Part shown: positions 1-8,936 of the stretch, piece by piece | Layout of the letters: every line of letters begins with the position of its first letter | Numbering within the stretch: the stretch's first letter is position 1 | From: Mucilaginibacter boryungensis | GTDB lineage: Bacteria; Bacteroidota; Bacteroidia; Sphingobacteriales; Sphingobacteriaceae | Direction of reading: 5' to 3' | Length of the DNA stretch: 64,000 nucleotides | Assembly (NCBI RefSeq): GCF_015221995.1 | Contig: NZ_JADFFM010000001.1 | Coordinates: 1,116,001-1,180,000, forward strand | Translations under genes and position numbers: made by a program | Notes under the pieces: model-generated | What the model was told of the DNA's origin: nothing | Database searches by the model: none | The model's input: the letters and a program-made list of their open reading frames with translations, nothing else

Positions 1-1735
1 TTTTTAGCAGACTTTGTACCTGGTCGGCGTCAATTTTATCCTGTGGCTTATTCTCAATACTTTTTTCTGATGCCTGGTACTCCTTAAGCTGACTCAGGTC
101 TATCAACCCTTTAGCTACATTGTAAAAGAGGTCTTGGGTCGATTGCAGTTTGAAATAATAACTCAGCTTATGGATGTTCTCTGAATTGTAGGTGATCTTC
201 AGCGATTTTAGCTTACGTTCCAGTATTTCCTTGCCATCTTCAGCTATTTTGCGCTTTTCTTCTTTTAATGCCGATTTTATTTTGGCTTTAGCTTTAGCCG
301 TAACTACAATGTTCAGCCAGTCTTCTTTTGGACTTTGCTTACTGCTGGTAATCACTTCCACCTGGTCGCCGTTTTGTAGTTTATAGCTTAGCGGTACTAG
401 TTTGTGGTTTACTTTGGCGCCAATACAACTGGCCCCCACATCGGTATGTATCTCGAACGCGAAATCCAGCGCCGTAGCGCTTGATGGTAATTGTATTAAT
501 GCACCTTTAGGCGTAAAGATGAATATCTCATCGCTAAAAAGGTTCATCTTGAAATCATCCAGAAAATCCAATGCGTTGCTGTCGGGGTTTTTCAGCATAT
601 CGCGAACTTTTTGTATCCACAGGTCAAGCCCGTTGTCTACTGATGATTCCTTGTATTTCCAATGCGCGGCAAAACCCTTCTCTGCAATTTCGTTCATACG
701 GGTGGTACGTATCTGCACTTCAACCCATTGCCCACGCGGGCCCATTACGGTAGTATGTAATGATTCGTAACCATTAGCCTTGGGCGATGATACCCAGTCG
801 CGCAAACGGTCGGGATTAGGCCGGTAAAGGTCGGTCACTATAGAATAAGCCTTCCAGCAATCCGATTTTTCATTTTCTGCCGGGCTATCCAGAATGATAC
901 GGATGGCAAAAAGATCGTAAACCTCTTCAAATGGGACGTTCTTTTTCTTCATCTTATTCCAGATGGAGTGGATCGACTTCGGCCTGCCGTACATATCGGC
1001 GTTCAAGCCCTGGCCTTCTAGCACTTTCTTTATTGGCTCAATAAAATCCCGGATAAACTTCTCGCGTTCCGCCCTTTTTTCATTTAGCTTATTTTTAATG
1101 AACTGGTAGGTCTCGCTTTCCATATATTTCATGGAAAGGTCTTCCAGCTCTGACTTTATGGCATATAAACCCAGCCTGTGTGCCAATGGTGCATACAGAT
1201 ACACGGTTTCTGACGATAACTTCAACTGCTTATCACGCGGCATAAACTCCATGGTACGCATGTTATGCAGGCGGTCGGCCAGTTTTATCAATATTACCCG
1301 CACATCATCGGCCAGGGTAAGCAACATTTTACGGAAATTCTCGGCCTGTAAAGAGCTGTTGGTATCGAACACGCCGGAAATTTTAGTTAGGCCGTCAATT
1401 ATTTTGGCTACTTTCTTTCCAAATTCGCGTTCAATATCATCTAAAGTAACATCAGTGTCCTCAACCACATCGTGCAGCAATGCACAAACAATAGAAGTAG
1501 TACCCAAGCCAATTTCCTCGGCAGCAATTTGGGCAACAGCAATAGGATGATATATATACGGCTCGCCCGATTTGCGGCGCATATCCTTATGGCTTTCAAG
1601 GGCCATATCAAAAGCCTTACGTATCATGCGTTTATCGCCCTTTTGCAAGGTTGATTTTGATGCACGCAGCAATGCCCGGTAACGCTTTAGTATTTCGTTC
1701 TTTTCCGCCTCAATATCTATCACTACATCCTTCAT
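1..1735 (-). CDS. RelA/SpoT bifunctional (p)ppGpp synthetase/hydrolase, 3' end cut by window edge
   Basis: Makes and hydrolyses the stringent-response alarmone (p)ppGpp in the cytoplasm. The minus-strand frame is open from ATG at 1735 to the window edge (about 578 codons), so the C-terminal end (helical tail and ACT domain expected in this family) is missing. An HD hydrolase domain is near residues 50-150, with YIYHPIAVAQ and the metal-binding HDVVEDT near residue 88. The synthetase domain follows, with NGYESLHTTV and VEVQIRT near residues 320-345. A TGS domain (IFIFTPKGAL, FAFEIHTDVG) begins near residue 400. Both catalytic signatures look intact, so a Rel/SpoT-type dual enzyme is likely rather than a hydrolase-dead RelA. 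It is transcribed away from the neighbouring DUF4294 gene. The frame was translated by hand from the sequence. Confidence 0.93.
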   Translation of the reverse strand, partial: MKDVVIDIEAEKNEILKRYRALLRASKSTLQKGDKRMIRKAFDMALESHKDMRRKSGEPYIYHPIAVAQIAAEEIGLGTTSIVCALLHDVVEDTDVTLDDIEREFGKKVAKIIDGLTKISGVFDTNSSLQAENFRKMLLTLADDVRVILIKLADRLHNMRTMEFMPRDKQLKLSSETVYLYAPLAHRLGLYAIKSELEDLSMKYMESETYQFIKNKLNEKRAEREKFIRDFIEPIKKVLEGQGLNADMYGRPKSIHSIWNKMKKKNVPFEEVYDLFAIRIILDSPAENEKSDCWKAYSIVTDLYRPNPDRLRDWVSSPKANGYESLHTTVMGPRGQWVEVQIRTTRMNEIAEKGFAAHWKYKESSVDNGLDLWIQKVRDMLKNPDSNALDFLDDFKMNLFSDEIFIFTPKGALIQLPSSATALDFAFEIHTDVGASCIGAKVNHKLVPLSYKLQNGDQVEVITSSKQSPKEDWLNIVVTAKAKAKIKSALKEEKRKIAEDGKEILERKLKSLKITYNSENIHKLSYYFKLQSTQDLFYNVAKGLIDLSQLKEYQASEKSIENKPQDKIDADQVQSLLK

Positions 1736-1839
1736 TTATAAGCCCTTATATATACCTGGTAATGTCATTATAAAATTTAATTACATATATGTTATGCAAT
1801 ACAACAAAAAATAGCATTATTTTTGTATTACGTAAAATT

Positions 1840-2451
1840 ATGAAATTTATTGGCTTTGTATTACTGTTTTGCTGCTTCGCTACCATAGCGCTGTCACAAA
1901 GTGCATTGCCACGACCTAAATTAGGCAAAAATGATACCATCCGGACTTACCTGACAGAATATCAAGGCGAGTTGATCCCGTGGACGGTTGTACCTGAAAT
2001 AAAAATTGTTGATACACGCATTTTTAAAAGTGAAAAAGACCGGCAGGATTACAACCGCCTGCGTTATAATGTTTACAAAGTGTTACCATATATGCGGTTT
2101 GCCAGTAACCGTTACCAGCAGCTGCAGCGCGATTTAGCCACCACCGGCGATAAAGGCAAACAAAAAGAAATGATAAAGGCTTGCGAAACGCAGATAAAAG
2201 ATCTGTTTAACCGCGAAATAAAAAACCTTACCATTACACAAGGTGAGATATTAATAAAGTTAGTTAACCGCGAAACAGGGAATACAAGTTATGAAATGCT
2301 GAAAGAGATGAAAGGCGGATTGAACGCATTTATGTTTCAGTCTATAGCCAGGATATTTGGGCATAATTTGAAAGAAACTTACGATCCCGAACAGGAGAGG
2401 GATATCGAATCTATTCTGCAATCTGCAGGATATATTTCCTACAACAATTAG
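1840..2451 (+). CDS. DUF4294 family secreted protein
   Basis: A 203-residue protein of unknown function found in Bacteroidota. I chose the ATG at 1840 because it gives a clean signal peptide (MKFIGFVLLFCCFATIALS) followed by a charged mature domain. The upstream in-frame start near 1789 would add 17 unlikely residues. The mature part contains a tyrosine/arginine-rich helical core (YNRLRYNVYKVLPYMRFA) and a conserved-looking LIKLVNRETG stretch, which fit the DUF4294 family as I remember it. It is probably periplasmic. The stop lies 3 bp before the glutathione peroxidase start, so the two are likely co-transcribed. No catalytic residues can be assigned. Confidence 0.8.
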   Translation: MKFIGFVLLFCCFATIALSQSALPRPKLGKNDTIRTYLTEYQGELIPWTVVPEIKIVDTRIFKSEKDRQDYNRLRYNVYKVLPYMRFASNRYQQLQRDLATTGDKGKQKEMIKACETQIKDLFNREIKNLTITQGEILIKLVNRETGNTSYEMLKEMKGGLNAFMFQSIARIFGHNLKETYDPEQERDIESILQSAGYISYNN

Positions 2452-2454
2452 ATA

Positions 2455-2961
2455 ATGGACGATAAGAGCATTTACCGGTTTAATGTTAAAAAGTTAAACG
2501 GTGAAGAAGTTAGCCTTGGCGATTATAAAAACAAGGTATTGTTAATAGTAAATACCGCATCGCAATGCGGTTTTACTCCCCAGCTTAAAGAACTTGAAGA
2601 ATTAAGAAAGACCTATAAAGATCAGAACTTCGAGATACTGGCTTTTCCATCTAACGATTTTGGCGGACAAGAACCTTTGGATGGCAGCGAGATAAGCAAG
2701 TTTTGCGCTATCAATTTTGGTACGCATTTTCCGGTTTTTGAAAAGGTAAGGGTACGTGGCCCATACAGCCACCCGCTGTTCCAGTTTTTGGCAGATAAGA
2801 AACAAAACGGAGCTGTAAACACTGCACCACGGTGGAATTTTCATAAGTACCTGGTAGATGCACATGGCTTAGTGACCGACTTTTTTTATCCGTTCACCAA
2901 ACCAACATCATCCAAAATAAGAAAGAAAATAGACCGCCTGCTGGCCGCAGATCATCAATAG
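2455..2961 (+). CDS. Glutathione peroxidase family thiol peroxidase
   Basis: Reduces hydrogen and organic peroxides with thiol reductants. At 168 residues it has the usual length for a bacterial GPx. The catalytic tetrad is visible: Cys38 in NTASQCGFTP, Gln72 in FPSNDFGGQEP, and Trp127-Asn128 in PRWNFHKYL. The active-site residue is Cys, not selenocysteine. No signal peptide is present, so it acts in the cytoplasm. It sits between the DUF4294 gene (3 bp gap) and bshB1 (6 bp gap). The bacillithiol gene next door suggests a low-molecular-weight-thiol or thioredoxin-linked peroxide defence unit; family members often use thioredoxin despite the name. Confidence 0.93.
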   Translation: MDDKSIYRFNVKKLNGEEVSLGDYKNKVLLIVNTASQCGFTPQLKELEELRKTYKDQNFEILAFPSNDFGGQEPLDGSEISKFCAINFGTHFPVFEKVRVRGPYSHPLFQFLADKKQNGAVNTAPRWNFHKYLVDAHGLVTDFFYPFTKPTSSKIRKKIDRLLAADHQ

Positions 2962-2967
2962 AATAAT

Positions 2968-3693
2968 ATGCTTAAATTAGATATTTTGGTTTTGGCCGTC
3001 CATCCGGACGATGCTGAATTAGGTTGCGGGGGTACTATAGCTAAACATGTAGCCATGGGCCATAAGGTCGGTATTGTTGACCTTACCCGGGGCGAATTAG
3101 GTACCCGTGGCTCTGCCGAGATACGCGACGAGGAAGCTGCCGGTGCCGGAAAGATACTTGGTTTAGTCGTACGTGAAAATTTAGGCATACCCGATGGTTT
3201 TTTTGAGAACACTAAAGAATACCAGCTAAAAGTTATTGCTGCCATCCGCAAGTTTCAGCCGGATATTGTGATCACTAACGCTTACTATGATCGTCACCCA
3301 GACCATGGCCGTGCCAATCAGTTAGTAGAAGCAGCTACTTTTTTATCTGGTTTGCGAAAAATAGAAACATTGCAAAACGGGGAACCACAGGCGCCATGGC
3401 GCCCTAAACAGGTTTTACATTTTATACAGGATAACTACATACAGCCTGATATTGTTATTGATGTAACCGACTATTGGGATAAAAAAATGGCCAGCATTTT
3501 TGCTTACGGATCGCAATTTTATAACCCTGAATGGAATGAAAACGAGCCGCAAACCTATATTTCATCACCCCAATTTACGGCCGTTGTTGAAGGCCGTGGC
3601 CGTGAATTTGGCAAAGCGATAGGTACCAAATTTGCCGAAGGTTTTACCAGCCGAAAAATTTTGGGCGTGGATAGTTTGATGGATTTGCGGTAG
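2968..3693 (+). CDS. bshB1: Bacillithiol biosynthesis deacetylase BshB1
   Basis: Zinc-dependent LmbE/PIG-L deacetylase that removes acetate from GlcNAc-malate in bacillithiol synthesis. The 241-residue protein starts with the typical strand and metal site LAVHPDDAELGCGG (His-Pro-Asp-Asp). It continues with DLTRGELGTRG and carries the second metal/catalytic region YYDRHPDHGRA near residue 110. The C-terminal section with YGSQFYNP and GREFGKAIG is characteristic of the BshB1 subgroup in Bacteroidota. It is cytoplasmic and the last gene of a tight run with the DUF4294 and GPx genes. The other bacillithiol genes (bshA, bshC) are not in the window. BshB1 versus a bacillithiol-conjugate amidase cannot be fully separated by sequence alone, but the former fits better. 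Confidence 0.9.
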   Translation: MLKLDILVLAVHPDDAELGCGGTIAKHVAMGHKVGIVDLTRGELGTRGSAEIRDEEAAGAGKILGLVVRENLGIPDGFFENTKEYQLKVIAAIRKFQPDIVITNAYYDRHPDHGRANQLVEAATFLSGLRKIETLQNGEPQAPWRPKQVLHFIQDNYIQPDIVIDVTDYWDKKMASIFAYGSQFYNPEWNENEPQTYISSPQFTAVVEGRGREFGKAIGTKFAEGFTSRKILGVDSLMDLR

Positions 3694-3789
3694 AACATGG
3701 AGTTTCAGGCTTAGCATCATTATCAGTTAACACCCTCTCTGCAGGGCAGAATTGTTTTAACTAGACGCTATCTTTTGTTAGGTTTGTAT

Positions 3790-4662
3790 ATGAATAACAC
3801 CATCACCATTGGAAAAGATACAGCCAATCCGTTAACCGTCCCTCGTTTAGGTTACGGCACTATGCGCCTTACAGGCGAGGGTTTTTATGGCGAACCACCT
3901 AATCGTCCTGAAGCGTTAGCGATATTAAAAAGGGCTATAGAAAAAGGCGTCCGTTTTATTGATACAGCAGACTATTATGGCGATGATGTAACTAACCGTT
4001 TAATTGCTGAAGCCATATACCCATACCCGGATGATTTGGTGATATGTACCAAAGTAGGGGCAACCCGCAAGCCCGATAAAAGCTGGGTGGTGTATAATAC
4101 TCCTGAAAATTTGCGTACCAGCATTGAAAATAATTTACGCACTTTAAAAATTGACAGGATAACCCAGGTGCATTTTCGTGTAATGCCCGGAATGACCAAT
4201 TTCGAGGAAGGTATGGAAGCTATGTTTAAAATACAAAGCGAAGGCAAAATACTGCATGTAGGCGTGAGCAATGTTACCCGTGACGAATTACAAACTGCTA
4301 TGAAAATGGGCAACGTTGTATCGGTGGAGAACATGTATGGTCATGGACAGCGTACTACTAAACAATTTGCCCATGGCGGGACAAATATGGGCGGTGAGGA
4401 AGTACTTGATATTTGTGAGCAGCATAATATAGTTATGGTGCCATTTTGGTCGCTGCACACAGCTGATAGGCAGGATACGCGATTGGCTAAAGTAGCTCAA
4501 AAATATGGGGTTACCGAGGCACAGGTTAATATTGCCTGGTTGTTACATAAATCGCCAATAATGTTACCCATCCCCGGCACGTCTTCATTAGCGCATTTTG
4601 AAGAAAATCTGGCTGCTGCCGATATCAACCTTTCCAAAGATGATATGACATTCCTGGAATAA
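3790..4662 (+). CDS. Aldo/keto reductase family oxidoreductase
   Basis: NAD(P)H-dependent carbonyl reductase of the AKR superfamily, 290 residues, cytoplasmic. The TIM-barrel signatures are present: GYGTMRL at the start, DTADYYG with the catalytic Asp and Tyr, CTKVGA with the catalytic Lys, and the region around VHFRV at the place of the catalytic His. The C-terminal cofactor part (MLPIPGTSS) is also seen. I use ATG 3790 rather than the in-frame TTG at 3775, since the latter only adds MLGLY. The gene stands alone and ends 9 bp before a strong bidirectional terminator. Substrate unknown. Confidence 0.88.
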   Translation: MNNTITIGKDTANPLTVPRLGYGTMRLTGEGFYGEPPNRPEALAILKRAIEKGVRFIDTADYYGDDVTNRLIAEAIYPYPDDLVICTKVGATRKPDKSWVVYNTPENLRTSIENNLRTLKIDRITQVHFRVMPGMTNFEEGMEAMFKIQSEGKILHVGVSNVTRDELQTAMKMGNVVSVENMYGHGQRTTKQFAHGGTNMGGEEVLDICEQHNIVMVPFWSLHTADRQDTRLAKVAQKYGVTEAQVNIAWLLHKSPIMLPIPGTSSLAHFEENLAAADINLSKDDMTFLE

Positions 4663-4670
4663 GGAGCATA

Positions 4671-4710
4671 AACAAAAAAGACCTGATATTATCTTCAGGT
4701 CTTTTTTGTT
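4671..4710. terminator. Bidirectional rho-independent terminator
   Basis: Perfect 16-bp inverted repeat (4671-4686 and 4695-4710) with an 8-nt loop. Each arm contains an A/T run, so it terminates on both strands. It lies between the convergent aldo/keto reductase gene and the 147-aa gene, as expected for a shared terminator. Confidence 0.93.
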
Positions 4711-4720
4711 TATCACAACG

Positions 4721-5164
4721 TTATGCTTTTACATATTCAAAACGGTTGTTAGCGTTACTGCGTTCGCGTTTTAACTTATGTTCGTTAGCCAGTTTTAGCA
4801 GGATCCCTGATAGTTCAGATGTTTTGAAATCCGAATCGTAGTTAGTTTTACAATATTCGGCTATTGATGATATAGAACGATGTGTGTCGAAAAAGTCGGT
4901 ACTTGTTAATAGCTGATTAAGCACTTTAGTAGCCCCGGGTTTTTTACGTACCGGCACATGCTCATAATTATTACCATTGATCTTTTGTTTAGGCCCTTTT
5001 TTATGAAATATGTCGACCGTGTCAGCATCCGACCTTTCGGCGTCAATAATAACATCAAATAATCTGTCAATTACTTTAACCTGTACTGCTTCGGATTTGA
5101 ACAGGTTAACTACTTCGGAAATCTCAATTAATTGTTTCTTTAATTTTTCAGTTTGTTTACTCAT
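4721..5164 (-). CDS. Conserved hypothetical, small basic soluble protein
   Basis: A 147-residue protein without signal peptide or membrane segment. I chose ATG 5164 (MSKQTEKLKKQ); the upstream in-frame start at 5206 adds a hydrophobic stretch that is probably not translated. Residues 1-50 are predicted helical (coiled-coil-like heptads around EISEVVNLF). A Lys/Gly-rich linker follows near residues 55-85 (HKKGPKQK, VRKKPGATK). The C-terminal 60 residues (ISSIAEYCKTNY, LSGILLKLANEHKLKRE) look like a winged-helix-like fold. That could make it a DNA-binding or nucleoid-associated protein, but this is inference. It has its own terminator (4671-4710). Confidence 0.7.
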   Translation of the reverse strand: MSKQTEKLKKQLIEISEVVNLFKSEAVQVKVIDRLFDVIIDAERSDADTVDIFHKKGPKQKINGNNYEHVPVRKKPGATKVLNQLLTSTDFFDTHRSISSIAEYCKTNYDSDFKTSELSGILLKLANEHKLKRERSNANNRFEYVKA

Positions 5165-5392
5165 GATAATAATGTAGCAGCTCCTAATTTGAATAGCATT
5201 AGACATAGTACATCAATAGCGACAATACATTAGGGATATTGCCCAGATAGATAGTAATAGTGGTGTTTAGCGCGCGTTTATATAATAAACGTGATGGGAC
5301 AATATTAGTATGTTTTACGAGAAAAAAATATTATTAGTTACCGAATAGCTTCGTTGTAGCAATATTATTACATTTCATTAACACTATATAAA

Positions 5393-6724
5393 TTATAAAA
5401 TACTTATTATTTTTTCCATAACATGCAGTCCCTCATCTATATGCGTTTTATCCATGATGAGTGCAGGCCTAAAACGTATGGTTGTATCGGCACAGCCTAA
5501 AAACATCACATTATGCGCTAATCCTTTTTGAATAAAGGCATCGCGATGGGCCTGATCACGAAAATCAAAGGCTGTAAGCAAGCCTTTTCCTCGTACATTA
5601 CCAATTATCTCGTACTTTTCAGAAAGCTTTAGCAATTGCTGCTGCAGATAGTTGCCCATTTTGGCAGCGTTTTCACACAACCTATCTTCTTCAATAATTT
5701 CCATTATTTTAGATGAGCGTACCATATCTACCAAATTGCCGCCCCAGGTTGAATTTATACGGGAGGATACCCGGAATACATTGCCTTCAATTTCGTCAAT
5801 ACGTTTACCGGCTAATATGCCGCAAACCTGCATCTTTTTACCAAAAGCTATAATATCAGGCCGGGCATCCTCTCCAAAATGCTGATGGCACCAAAACTTG
5901 CCTGTAAGCCCAACGCCGGTTTGTATTTCATCGTATATTAACAGTGCCTCATTCTCATCAGCCAATTGGCGCAGTTGGCGCATAAATTCTACTCTGAAGT
6001 GGTTATCGCCGCCTTCCGATTGAATAGGTTCTATAATAATGGCGCAAATTTCATCGGGGTTTTCAGCAAACGCTTGTTTTATCTGGGCTATAGCCTTTTC
6101 CTCACGGGCAATAATATCTTGAACATTCGCCTCGTTCTGTGGGAATTGCATTGCCGGGTTATTAACCCGCGGCCAATCAAATTTGGCAAACCATTTGGTT
6201 TTGGCTGGGCTGGTATTAGTCAAACTTAAAGTATAGCCTGTGCGACCGTGAAAAGCTTGTTCAAAATGCAATACTTTGAACCCTTTTTCGGCTTTGTGTC
6301 CTTTGGCAAAGTTCTTCTGTACTTTCCAGTCCATAGCCGTTTTAAGGGCATTCTCAATGGCCAAAGCGCCGCCTGCAATAAAAAAGGCATGCGGCAGATA
6401 GTCGGGGATACCAACACGCGAGAAGGTATCTATAAACTGGGCATACTGCGTAGTATAAATATCCGAGTTAGATGGATTTGTCAATGCAGCCAGCATCAGG
6501 CTTTTGGTAAAGGCATCATCGCCCAGCATTTTTGGATGGTTATATCCTAAAGGCACCGATGCAAAGCAGGTAAAAAAGTCAAGTAAACGGCGTTTGTTCT
6601 TGGAATCGTAAATGTAAACGCCCTCGCTTTTTTCCATATCAAAAGTAAGGTCGAAACCATCGGCTAAAATATGTTTGCTTAATGTAGCATTAACGTTCTC
6701 GGGCGCAATATTCAGGCTGTACAT
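5393..6724 (-). CDS. lat: L-lysine 6-aminotransferase (lysine epsilon-aminotransferase)
   Basis: PLP-dependent class III aminotransferase that moves the epsilon-amino group of lysine to 2-oxoglutarate, giving allysine/piperideine-6-carboxylate. The protein has 443 residues, the usual length of LAT enzymes. Motifs: LDFFTCFASVPLGYNHP near residue 50, the DEIQTGVG aspartate (PLP N1) near residue 266, and the Schiff-base lysine in AFGKKMQVCG near residue 293. The pattern RINSTWGGN near residue 325 separates LAT from ornithine/acetylornithine enzymes. It is cytoplasmic. It probably feeds lysine catabolism through 2-aminoadipate; no partner dehydrogenase is adjacent. It is preceded by a candidate promoter (6742-6768). 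Confidence 0.9.
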   Translation of the reverse strand: MYSLNIAPENVNATLSKHILADGFDLTFDMEKSEGVYIYDSKNKRRLLDFFTCFASVPLGYNHPKMLGDDAFTKSLMLAALTNPSNSDIYTTQYAQFIDTFSRVGIPDYLPHAFFIAGGALAIENALKTAMDWKVQKNFAKGHKAEKGFKVLHFEQAFHGRTGYTLSLTNTSPAKTKWFAKFDWPRVNNPAMQFPQNEANVQDIIAREEKAIAQIKQAFAENPDEICAIIIEPIQSEGGDNHFRVEFMRQLRQLADENEALLIYDEIQTGVGLTGKFWCHQHFGEDARPDIIAFGKKMQVCGILAGKRIDEIEGNVFRVSSRINSTWGGNLVDMVRSSKIMEIIEEDRLCENAAKMGNYLQQQLLKLSEKYEIIGNVRGKGLLTAFDFRDQAHRDAFIQKGLAHNVMFLGCADTTIRFRPALIMDKTHIDEGLHVMEKIISIL

Positions 6725-6741
6725 AGGTTAAAGTGTTTGGT

Positions 6742-6768
6742 CAAATATACCGAAAAACCTCAAACCAA
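6742..6768 (-). promoter_or_regulatory. Candidate Bacteroidota promoter for lat
   Basis: On the minus strand there is TATATTTG (6742-6749), an exact match to the TAnnTTTG -7 element, with a TTG (6766-6768) 16 bp upstream. The spacing is slightly shorter than the usual 19-20. The start codon at 6724 follows about 17 bp downstream. Inferred by eye only. Confidence 0.4.
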
Positions 6769-6914
6769 GCTAATTAGGGCACTTTTTGAACCGATTGGGC
6801 AAAAAGTAGGTTTAAACAATTTAAAGTTAGTTTTTGTACTGATGATGGTTTTGGTTTAGCCCCGCCAAAGCTTCACCAACACGAAAAAACTATAGAATTC
6901 TGCGTAAAAGTGGG

Positions 6915-7805
6915 TTAAAACTTATCACGCATACCCAATAAACCCCATATGCCACCGCTATGGATGGCCAATATCTCATCGCCGGGGTGGAAGTAATCTT
7001 TGCGGGCAAGATCAAATATCGCGTAAAGCATTTTGCCGGTGTAAGCAGGTTCTATCAGGATGCCGGTTGATGCTACAAATTCTTTAATAAAGTTTATCAA
7101 TTCAGGCGTGGTTTTGCCATAACCACCAAAGTGGTATTCGGTGTGCAGACTGTAGTCGGTTGGCGTTATCAGATATTGATCTATTTCGCTGCGGATAAAC
7201 TCCCCGTTTTTGAAAACCGGGATAGCATGAAAGTGGGTTTTTAATTGCTGCTGCTGAATTCCATTAATAATTCCCGCGGCTGTAGTCCCGGTTCCGCTGG
7301 CGCAGAAAATATGCTGATAGAGTTGCGGCAATTCGGCAATCAACTCGCTACAACCCCGGGCAGCCTCGGTCGAAGCACCGCCTTCATCGATAAAAAAAGC
7401 ATTTGTATCTGCACCAAAATATTTTTGAAATAGCGCGGGCTTATCGCGATAACTTTCACGGTCGGTAAAAATTAATTGCATACCATGCAGACGGCACATA
7501 AACAAAGTATCATTCTGCACGTCCTCGCCACGAACAATGCCAGTTGTTTTAAACCCGAATTTGGCACCTGCGGCTGCGGTAGCTAATAAATGATTAGAAT
7601 ATGCCCCACCAAAAGTAACCAAGTGATTCTTTCCTTCGGTGTGTGCTTTAATAAGCAGGTATTTAAGTTTGCGCCATTTATTCCCTGAAATTACGGGATG
7701 GATCAGGTCATCGCGCTTTATAAAAATTTTCAGCCCCTTTTCATCAAACAGTTTGTGCTGTAATTGATGAACGGGGCTGAAAATTTCAAGGGTTATGTCA
7801 GGCAT
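6915..7805 (-). CDS. PLP-dependent D-cysteine desulfhydrase / ACC deaminase family enzyme
   Basis: Fold-type II PLP enzyme, 296 residues, cytoplasmic. The Schiff-base lysine is Lys43 in VISGNKWRKLKY, and the following TFGGAYSNHLLA is the phosphate/substrate loop of the family. The C-terminal AIHSGGIWGLLG is typical of the D-cysteine desulfhydrase/1-aminocyclopropane-1-carboxylate deaminase group. Most bacterial members of this length act on D-cysteine or are uncharacterised; true ACC deaminases have about 338 residues. It lies 4 bp downstream of the DUF6588 gene on the same strand, so the two may be co-transcribed, although no functional link is obvious. Confidence 0.85.
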   Translation of the reverse strand: MPDITLEIFSPVHQLQHKLFDEKGLKIFIKRDDLIHPVISGNKWRKLKYLLIKAHTEGKNHLVTFGGAYSNHLLATAAAGAKFGFKTTGIVRGEDVQNDTLFMCRLHGMQLIFTDRESYRDKPALFQKYFGADTNAFFIDEGGASTEAARGCSELIAELPQLYQHIFCASGTGTTAAGIINGIQQQQLKTHFHAIPVFKNGEFIRSEIDQYLITPTDYSLHTEYHFGGYGKTTPELINFIKEFVASTGILIEPAYTGKMLYAIFDLARKDYFHPGDEILAIHSGGIWGLLGMRDKF

Positions 7806-7809
7806 TCAA

Positions 7810-8865
7810 TTAAAAACCGAAGCCAATACCACCATTAACAGATTTGTACTCGCCTAAGCTACCTGATACGTATACGCGGAAAATGGCCAGGTTCAACTGG
7901 AAACCAAGATCGGTACGTAAACCGCTAAGGCTATTTTGGTTAATGGTTACAGGGTTGTTGTAGGTAGTATAAAATTTTTGACCCGCTATAGCATTTGAAG
8001 TGACAGGATAATTTCCTATAGCAGCAATATCTGTTGAAGCAGTTTGATAAGCTACTGAAATGAATGGGGTAAAGACCGCCAGTTTCTTAGATAAAATGGC
8101 AGATACATTTACACCCGAAAAGTGGCCTTCAATACGCTGGTTACTAAAATCGGACGATTGCGAAGCATTAAGCGGCAATGCACCGGCATCTGGCTTAACA
8201 TTCAGGTCTTTTTTGTAGGTTAATTTGTTATAACCAAAAGCGATAGCCAAATCAAAAGGCTTAGGAAGTTTTTTTGCAAAATCCTGTATGATATCATGTT
8301 TAATACCGAAGCCTATCATGCCAACCGAGCCAATGTCCCCACTGATTTTTGTAGTTGGTATTGCGCGGATGGTAATATCGGTATTGTGTACAAGCCCTAC
8401 AGTTAACTGGATATTCGGAGCAGGTATTACAGAGATTAATCCTTTGGGCATATCAAAATTGCCAACAGTATTGCCATTATCATCTTTAATGGTCATGTTA
8501 GGCCCGGCCAATTTACTACCGGCAAAGGTTGGAGCTATTGTATTAGATGCTGATGTTGGTACAACGTGGTTTGATAACCCAATTTTAGTTACATCAAAAG
8601 ATTTATCGCTGTTGGGTACCATGGCAATAGCTGCGGTAATCCTCAAATCAAAATGTAATAGCTTTTTAGTTTTAGCTGTATTGTTCCAACCGCTATTTAG
8701 CCCTGTGCCAAAACCTTTGAAAAGCGGCAGGCCATAAGCAGATACAAGTTTAGTGGCATCAGCAGGACTGGATTTAATTAATTGATCAAAACCATCCTGT
8801 GCTTGCGATTTTTGTATGCCGATAAAGAAAGTACCGGCAATAATTAGAGCGTAGAGTTTTTTCAT
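7810..8865 (-). CDS. DUF6588 family outer-membrane-like protein
   Basis: A 351-residue secreted protein with a signal peptide (MKKLYALIIAGTFFIG, cleavage near SQAQ). The mature part is rich in alternating aromatic/hydrophobic strands and ends in GEYKSVNGGIGFGF, an aromatic C-terminus that suits a beta-barrel. Repeated stretches such as DLRITAAIAMVP, IGFGIKHDIIQ and LGFQLNLAIFRVYV look like transmembrane beta-strands. I recognise it as a DUF6588-type protein common in Bacteroidota; the function is unknown. It is the first gene of a possible pair with the PLP enzyme downstream and is divergent from the rluA-type gene. Confidence 0.75.
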   Translation of the reverse strand: MKKLYALIIAGTFFIGIQKSQAQDGFDQLIKSSPADATKLVSAYGLPLFKGFGTGLNSGWNNTAKTKKLLHFDLRITAAIAMVPNSDKSFDVTKIGLSNHVVPTSASNTIAPTFAGSKLAGPNMTIKDDNGNTVGNFDMPKGLISVIPAPNIQLTVGLVHNTDITIRAIPTTKISGDIGSVGMIGFGIKHDIIQDFAKKLPKPFDLAIAFGYNKLTYKKDLNVKPDAGALPLNASQSSDFSNQRIEGHFSGVNVSAILSKKLAVFTPFISVAYQTASTDIAAIGNYPVTSNAIAGQKFYTTYNNPVTINQNSLSGLRTDLGFQLNLAIFRVYVSGSLGEYKSVNGGIGFGF

Positions 8866-8936
8866 ATTCGATTGAGGTTTATTTATTCCGCAATAATCAG
8901 ATATTTAATATTAAAAAACAACTATTTTTGCAATCC

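Noticed and set aside
192..1654. Several plus-strand open frames at the left edge
   Set aside because: They lie opposite the RelA/SpoT coding frame, which shows HD, synthetase and TGS motifs; the plus frames have no recognisable features.
1789..1839. Upstream start extending the DUF4294 protein
   Set aside because: The extension would mask a clean signal peptide and is A/T-rich intergenic sequence.
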